Below are positions 14,390-18,604 of a stretch of DNA of 18,604 nucleotides, in pieces (within the stretch, counting starts at the first letter, position 1; each line of letters starts with the position of its first letter). Position numbers and translations under genes: made by a program. This DNA comes from Actinobacteria bacterium UBA912 (GTDB lineage: Bacteria; Actinomycetota; Coriobacteriia; Anaerosomatales; UBA912). The stretch spans positions 1 through 18,604 of the forward strand of contig DBEG01000025.1 of the NCBI GenBank assembly GCA_002293965.1, read 5' to 3'. The notes beneath the pieces were generated by a model that made no database searches, was not told the origin of the DNA, and was given only the letters and a program-made list of their open reading frames with translations.

Positions 14390-14408
14390 CACTGCGTACT
14401 TCGCAGTG
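14390..14408 (-). other. Perfect 7-bp hairpin
   Basis: CACTGCG (14390-14396) and CGCAGTG (14402-14408) pair perfectly around a 5-base loop. No U-run follows immediately on either strand. A GGTG/CACC stem and then TTGGTTTTCG follow on the minus strand (about 14362-14384), which could serve as a weak terminator for the glycolysis-secG transcript. Confidence 0.4.
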
Positions 14409-14412
14409 GCAG

Positions 14413-14432
14413 CAGCCGTTGTGTAGCGGCTG
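14413..14432 (-). other. Perfect 6-bp hairpin
   Basis: CAGCCG (14413-14418) and CGGCTG (14427-14432) pair around an 8-base loop, only four bases from the 7-bp hairpin at 14390-14408. The two look like adjacent stems of one RNA. Confidence 0.4.
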
Positions 14433-14501
14433 TCGCCCGATACGCGCTCTGCCCTAGCCGCGCCAAGGCGGGTCTTGAGTCCGTTTTCCTGCTCGCTAGT
14501 C

Positions 14502-14741
14502 TCAGGGAGTATACAGCACCATCAGAGCAAGCAGCGTAACGGCGAATACGATGGCCAAGCCTATCGTGATCTTGTTGAGGTTCTTCTCGACGATGGATGT
14601 ACCGACCGAAGTCGTCGGCATGACACCGCTGAACATCGAGGACATTCCGGTACCTTTACCTGAGTGCAGGAGCACGAAAATGATGAGAGCGATCGCCACA
14701 ATGACGTGGACCACGAGCAGGAGCACAACAAGACCGTTCAT
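14502..14741 (-). CDS. secG: Preprotein translocase subunit SecG
   Basis: A 79-residue membrane protein, the small accessory subunit of the SecYEG channel. It has two hydrophobic helices (about residues 3-25 and 53-76) joined by the conserved LLHSGKGTGMSSMFSG loop (24-39). The second helix is preceded by a basic stretch (VEKNLNKIT). The ATG at 14741 gives the usual short MNGL-type N-terminus, with AAGGA about 12 bases upstream; ATGs at 14753 and 14762 would add four or seven residues but have no properly spaced binding site. It follows gpmI closely at the end of the glycolysis operon, a common arrangement in Gram-positive bacteria. Confidence 0.9.
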   Translation of the reverse strand: MNGLVVLLLVVHVIVAIALIIFVLLHSGKGTGMSSMFSGVMPTTSVGTSIVEKNLNKITIGLAIVFAVTLLALMVLYTP

Positions 14742-14800
14742 TGCTGGAGTCATTCCTTCCATAGCGCGCTAATGCGCACAAACCGACGTTTCGCAGTGCA

Positions 14801-16339
14801 TCAGTATACCAGCAAAGACCGCCCCGTCCACTCCTGTGGTCTGTCGACCGAGATGAGCTCGAGCAACGTCGGTGCCACATCGGCGAGTATCCCGCCGGAT
14901 TCAAGCGCGGATACGTCGTCAGCGATCACGCAGAAGGGCACCTCTCCGCTGGTGTGCGCTGTAAAGGGCGAGTGGCCGTCGGTGTCGAGCATGGTCTCGG
15001 CGTTGCCGTGGTCAGCAGTCACGATTGCCGAGCCACCCGCGGCGCGGATCGCTGCGACCACTCGGCCGACGCACGAATCAACCGCCTCGACCGCTTGGAT
15101 CGCGGCTTCGAGCACGCCGGTGTGACCGACCATGTCGCAGTTCGCATAGTTGACGATGTAGACATCCGCTTGTCCGCTCTCGATGGCAGCGACCAGTCGG
15201 TCCGTCACCTCGTGTGCGCTCATCTCGGGCATAAGGTCGTAGGTAGCGACCTTGGGGCTTGGGACCAGGATGCGCTCCTCGGCAGGCTTAGGGGCCTCGG
15301 CACCTCCGTTGAAGAAGAAGGTCACGTGCGCATACTTCTCGGTCTCTGCGATCTTGAGTTGCCTGAGGCCGGCGTCGGCCAGCACATCGGCGAGTACACA
15401 GGTCGAGAGCTCCTTGGGGAATGCCACTGGGGCTGGGATCGTGCGGTCGTACTCCGTCAGGCAGACGAATCGCGCCTGCGGGAAGGTCGGGCGCGGAAAA
15501 CCGGTGAACTCGGGGTCCACGAATGCGCGGGTGATCTCGCGCGCACGATCCGGCCGGAAGTTGAAGAACACGAGCGCATCGCCCTCGCCGATGGTAGCGA
15601 TTGGCAGCCCGTCCGAGCCGTGAACGACTGTCGGGGCTACGAACTCATCAGTGACCCCGGCGTCGTATGACGCAAGCACGGCCTCGACTGCATCCCGGGC
15701 ATGCTCGCCCTCGCCCAGGATCATCGCTCGCCAAGCCCGCTCCACGCGATCCCAACGGTTGTCGCGATCCATCGCCCAGTACCTGCCCGCAACCGTTGCG
15801 ATCCGCGCGGCCGCCAGCGGTTCCAGCCGCCGCTGCAACTTGCCGAGGAAACCGGCGCCCGAGCGCGGCGGAACGTCGCGGCCGTCGAGGAATGCGTGCA
15901 CGAAGACGCGCTCCGCTCCTCGCGCTACTGCCATCTCGACCAGCGCGTAAAGGTGCTCCTGATGGCTGTGTACGCCACCATCGGAGACAAGGCCCATGAA
16001 ATGCACGGCGCGGCCCGCCGCAACCGCGCCGTCGATCGCCGAGGTCAGGACCTCGTTGGCTGCCAACGAGCCGTCCTCGATAGCGAGGTTGATGCGAGTG
16101 AGTTCCTGATAGACCACGCGCCCGGCACCGATGTTGAGGTGCCCCACTTCGGAGTTGCCCATCTGGCCTTCGGGCAGGCCGACGGCCAGGCCTGAACAGC
16201 GCAGGGTAGTGTACGGGTACTGCGCGAAAAGTGCGTCGAGCTGCGGAGTGTCCGCAAGCGCTATCGCGTTGCCTGGACCCTCCTCGGCGATGCCGAAACC
16301 GTCCATGACGATGAGCGCTACGGGCAAGCGGTCAGGCAT
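14801..16339 (-). CDS. gpmI: 2,3-bisphosphoglycerate-independent phosphoglycerate mutase
   Basis: A 512-residue two-domain enzyme of the alkaline phosphatase superfamily that converts 3- to 2-phosphoglycerate with two Mn ions. The N-terminal metal site LIVMDGFG (D13), the phosphoserine motif GQMGNSEVGH (S63), the substrate-binding segments HAFLDGRDVPPRSG and FFNFRPDRARE, and the C-terminal metal motifs CDMVGHTG and VTADHGNAE are all present. Length is typical for the family. The ATG at 16339 has AAGGAG four bases upstream and overlaps the tpiA stop by 8 bases. It works between Pgk and enolase in lower glycolysis or gluconeogenesis. Confidence 0.97.
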   Translation of the reverse strand: MPDRLPVALIVMDGFGIAEEGPGNAIALADTPQLDALFAQYPYTTLRCSGLAVGLPEGQMGNSEVGHLNIGAGRVVYQELTRINLAIEDGSLAANEVLTSAIDGAVAAGRAVHFMGLVSDGGVHSHQEHLYALVEMAVARGAERVFVHAFLDGRDVPPRSGAGFLGKLQRRLEPLAAARIATVAGRYWAMDRDNRWDRVERAWRAMILGEGEHARDAVEAVLASYDAGVTDEFVAPTVVHGSDGLPIATIGEGDALVFFNFRPDRAREITRAFVDPEFTGFPRPTFPQARFVCLTEYDRTIPAPVAFPKELSTCVLADVLADAGLRQLKIAETEKYAHVTFFFNGGAEAPKPAEERILVPSPKVATYDLMPEMSAHEVTDRLVAAIESGQADVYIVNYANCDMVGHTGVLEAAIQAVEAVDSCVGRVVAAIRAAGGSAIVTADHGNAETMLDTDGHSPFTAHTSGEVPFCVIADDVSALESGGILADVAPTLLELISVDRPQEWTGRSLLVY

Positions 16340-17111
16340 TCTGCTCCTTGGCAGCGACTACGATCTCGGCGAAGGACTCCGCATCGAGTGCGGCACCGCC
16401 GACGAGCGCGCCGTCAATATCGGGCTCGCAGAAGAACATCGCGGCATTCTCGGGCTTGACGGAGCCGCCATAGAGCACACGACAGGATTGCGCAGCCGGC
16501 GGGCCGAACAGTGCCCCGATGGTCGCCCTGATAGTGCGCGCGACATCGTTGGCACCCTCAGGTGTGGGTGTGCGTCCAGTGCCAATCGCCCAGACCGGCT
16601 CGTAAGCGATGACGATGCTTGCCGCCTCGATTGCCGAGATACCTTCAAGAGCGGCCTTCACTTGCGCGCGAACCACGGCCTCGGTCTGGTCGGCCTCGCG
16701 GATGTCGGCCGTCTCGCCGACACACACTATGGGAGTGATCTTGTGCGCAAGCAGCGCTTTGACCTTGCGGTTGACCGCCTCATCGGTCTCGCCGAACATC
16801 TCCCGGCGCTCCGAATGTCCCACGATGCAGTAGCCGCAGCGCAGCTCAGTGAGCATCGGCGGGGATATCTCGCCGGTGAAGGCTCCCTCCGTCTCCCAAT
16901 GGACGTTCTGCGCTCCGAGCCCTAGCGTGAGTCTGTCGAGTTCGATGACGACCGACACACTTTTCAGCGCCGTGAAAGGCGGACACACGACTATGTCGAC
17001 ATCGTGCCAGTGCTCCTCGACCAGCTCTTCCATGTTCTGGACGAGGATCGCGGCCTCTCCAGCCTTCTTGTACATCTTCCAGTTGCCCGCGATCATCGGT
17101 TGACGTCCCAT
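16332..17111 (-). CDS. tpiA: Triosephosphate isomerase
   Basis: A 259-residue TIM-barrel enzyme interconverting dihydroxyacetone phosphate and glyceraldehyde 3-phosphate. Active-site residues are in place: N10 and K12 (AGNWKMYK), H99 (IVGHSERR) and E171 (IAYEPVWAIGTG). The phosphate-binding loop YGGSVKPENA and the GALVGGAAL end are also present. The ATG at 17111 has AGGAGG four bases upstream. It lies 36 bases after pgk and overlaps gpmI, within one operon. Confidence 0.97.
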   Translation of the reverse strand: MGRQPMIAGNWKMYKKAGEAAILVQNMEELVEEHWHDVDIVVCPPFTALKSVSVVIELDRLTLGLGAQNVHWETEGAFTGEISPPMLTELRCGYCIVGHSERREMFGETDEAVNRKVKALLAHKITPIVCVGETADIREADQTEAVVRAQVKAALEGISAIEAASIVIAYEPVWAIGTGRTPTPEGANDVARTIRATIGALFGPPAAQSCRVLYGGSVKPENAAMFFCEPDIDGALVGGAALDAESFAEIVVAAKEQNA

Positions 17112-17147
17112 AGATCCTCCTGGTGTCCGGCGGCCGACCCGATTAAG

Positions 17148-18338
17148 TCAGTCGCGGTCCAACAATGCTTCCATGCCCGGAAGCTTGGAGCCTTCGAGCA
17201 ACTTCATGGACGCTCCGCCTCCGGTGGACACGAACGTCACCCGCTCCTCGAGATCGAACTTCCGAAGCGCCGCGACGGAATCTCCGCCGCCGACAATCGA
17301 TACTGCGCGGTTGTTCCTTGCGACCGCAGTGGCGATCTTGCGAGTCCCGTTCTCGAACGGGGTCATCTCGAACACGCCCATCGGGCCATTCCAGAACACA
17401 GTCTTCGCATCGCCGATCGCCTGCGAGAAGAGCTCCACCGTCGCGGGGCCGATATCGAGCCCCATCATGTCGGCGGGGATCTCCTCTCTGCCTACGATCC
17501 GGGTGTCGGCGTCTTCGGCGATGGCGTCGGAGATGACGAAATCAACGGGCAGCAGAAGCTCGACGTGGTTCTCGGCGACCTTGGCGAGTATGGCCTTGGC
17601 GGGCTCTATCCACTCAGGCTCCACTAGCGACTTCCCAACGTCGACACCTTTCGCGACGATCAGGGTGAAGCACATCCCGCCGCCGATGATCAGTGTGTCC
17701 ACGCTATCAAGCAGTCGTTCGATGACACTGAACTTGTCGGAGACCTTCGAGCCGCCGAGTATCGCGACGAACGGCCGGGCCGGATCGGCGAGCATGCCCG
17801 ATAGGGTCTCGGTCTCGCGAGCCAACAGCAGGCCGGAGACGGCCGGCAGGTGAGCCGCCACACCGACGGTGGACGCATGCGCCCTGTGGACCGCCCCGAA
17901 AGCGTCGTTCACGTAGATGTCGGCCAGAGAGGCCAGGGCTTTCGCGAACTCGGGATCGTTGGCACTCTCGCCGGGATGGAAGCGGACGTTTTCCAGCACG
18001 ACGATCTCGCCATCGACCATGCGGGAGACCACATCGGCGGCCTCTTCGCCGACGATCTCGTCGACGAAGGAGACGTTGCGACCGATCAGCCTCTGCAGGA
18101 CCCTGCGCACGGGTCTGAGCGAATAGCGCAGGTCCGGGGTCCCTTTCGGACGGCCCAGGTGGCTCATGACGATCACGCGTGCGCCGTGGTCGACCAGGTA
18201 GCGCAGCGTGGGCAGGGCCGCCCGGATGCGGGTGTCATCAGTGACGGCGTCCTCCTGCAGCGGGACGTTGAAGTCGACCCGCACCAACACCCGCTTTCCG
18301 CGGACGTCGATATCCTTGACTGTCTTCTTATCGAACAT
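17148..18338 (-). CDS. pgk: Phosphoglycerate kinase
   Basis: A 396-residue two-lobed kinase that transfers phosphate between 1,3-bisphosphoglycerate and ADP. Motifs seen in order: RVLVRVDFNVPL (16-27), MSHLGRPKG (58-66), LENVRFHPGE, NDAFGAVHRAHAS, AILGGSKVSDK, FWNGPMGVFE and IVGGGDSVAAL, the last being part of the nucleotide-binding lobe. The ATG at 18338 is chosen because GGAGGA is four bases upstream and family members begin in the same way (MxxKKTVKDIDVRGKRVL); an in-frame extension to 18434 would run into gap. It lies 20 bases after gap. Confidence 0.97.
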   Translation of the reverse strand: MFDKKTVKDIDVRGKRVLVRVDFNVPLQEDAVTDDTRIRAALPTLRYLVDHGARVIVMSHLGRPKGTPDLRYSLRPVRRVLQRLIGRNVSFVDEIVGEEAADVVSRMVDGEIVVLENVRFHPGESANDPEFAKALASLADIYVNDAFGAVHRAHASTVGVAAHLPAVSGLLLARETETLSGMLADPARPFVAILGGSKVSDKFSVIERLLDSVDTLIIGGGMCFTLIVAKGVDVGKSLVEPEWIEPAKAILAKVAENHVELLLPVDFVISDAIAEDADTRIVGREEIPADMMGLDIGPATVELFSQAIGDAKTVFWNGPMGVFEMTPFENGTRKIATAVARNNRAVSIVGGGDSVAALRKFDLEERVTFVSTGGGASMKLLEGSKLPGMEALLDRD

Positions 18339-18358
18339 CGTATCCTCCGGGCACCGTA

Positions 18359-18604
18359 CTATCGCACCATGTACTTGACGAGGTCGTTCACGCGGTTGCT
18401 GTAGCCCCACTCGTTGTCGTACCAGGAGACGCACTTCACGAAGTTGCCCTTCTGCCCCATGACCATGGTCTGGAGGGAGTCGAACACCGACGAGGCAGGG
18501 TTACCCACGACGTCTACCGAGACGATCGGGTCGACGCAGTACTCGAGGATGCCCTTCATCGGGCCTTCGGCGGCTGCCTTCATGGCGGCGTTGATCTCCT
18601 CGGC
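18359..18604 (-). CDS. gap: Glyceraldehyde-3-phosphate dehydrogenase, C-terminal part (5' end outside the window)
   Basis: Eighty-one codons of the 3' end are present, open to the window edge. The sequence has the GAPDH C-terminal features: GILEYCVDPIVSVDVVGNP, SSVFDS and the WYDNEWGYSNRV segment that contacts NAD. The active-site cysteine and the Rossmann fold lie outside. It is the first gene seen of the gap-pgk-tpiA-gpmI-secG operon and makes 1,3-bisphosphoglycerate for Pgk. Confidence 0.95.
   Translation of the reverse strand, partial: AEEINAAMKAAAEGPMKGILEYCVDPIVSVDVVGNPASSVFDSLQTMVMGQKGNFVKCVSWYDNEWGYSNRVNDLVKYMVR

Larger units (their letters stand above)
13922..14501 (-). other. Unassigned hairpin-rich gap between secG and rlpA-like gene
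   Basis: About 580 bases without a credible gene. Frames of up to 85 codons exist but lack ribosome binding sites and family resemblance. The half nearest secG (14260-14480) holds several strong stems, described separately, and may encode a structured RNA or a set of processing and termination signals. The half nearest rlpA includes a GTAAC/GTTAC inverted repeat (14238-14253) and an ACGG-GTAT-CCGT stem (14031-14042 area), and must contain the rlpA promoter, which I could not pin down. Confidence 0.4.

Noticed and set aside
14360..14480. Cobalamin riboswitch-like box (minus strand CTGCCACTGCGA and GGAAGTCACC)
   Set aside because: The remaining consensus elements are missing or misplaced, and no B12-related gene follows within 400 bases.
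14100..14501. tmRNA or tRNA after secG
   Set aside because: No tRNA-like acceptor and T-arm pairing, no CCA end and no tag reading frame were found on either strand, although TTCGA-containing stretches caught the eye.

Overview
The window looks like a chromosomal segment of a GC-rich Gram-positive anaerobe. The gap-pgk-tpiA-gpmI-secG order, the frequent GTG starts with strong GGAGG-type ribosome binding sites, and the soluble [NiFe] hydrogenase together suggest a deep-branching actinobacterium of the Coriobacteriia type. That placement is inference; no rRNA or marker phylogeny is available here. No transposase, integrase, CRISPR array, rRNA or recognisable tRNA was seen.

Left part (1-4399, all minus strand): an ABC-2 exporter pair (ATPase, then permease, joined by a one-base TGATG overlap), a YtxH-type membrane-anchored helical protein, a PRC-barrel protein with an Ala/Lys-rich tail, a GNAT acetyltransferase, and the first 29 codons of a further gene cut by the window edge.

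Middle (4558-10065, plus strand): a compact hoxEFUYHW operon. HoxE, HoxF and HoxU form the NAD(P)H-oxidising module with FMN and Fe-S clusters. HoxY and HoxH form the [NiFe] hydrogenase dimer, and HoxW is the endopeptidase that matures HoxH. A TATAAT box and a perfect 8-bp dyad lie in front of it. The operon is divergent from the ABC exporter and its last gene overlaps the end of ddl tail to tail. No hypA-F genes are in the window.

Right-middle (10040-13142, minus strand): a four-gene run made of a small holin-like membrane protein, a free-standing relative of the cyanophycin synthetase N-domain carrying an HxxEH motif, a PLP-dependent aminotransferase and a D-alanine-D-alanine ligase-family ATP-grasp enzyme. 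A hairpin with a U-rich tail sits directly before the aminotransferase ribosome binding site and looks like an attenuator. This run is the most unusual part of the window.

Right part (13273-18604, minus strand): an RlpA-like cell-wall protein, a 590-bp gap rich in perfect hairpins that I could not assign, then secG, gpmI, tpiA, pgk and the 3' end of gap. The last four form the lower glycolysis operon with very short spacings or overlaps.
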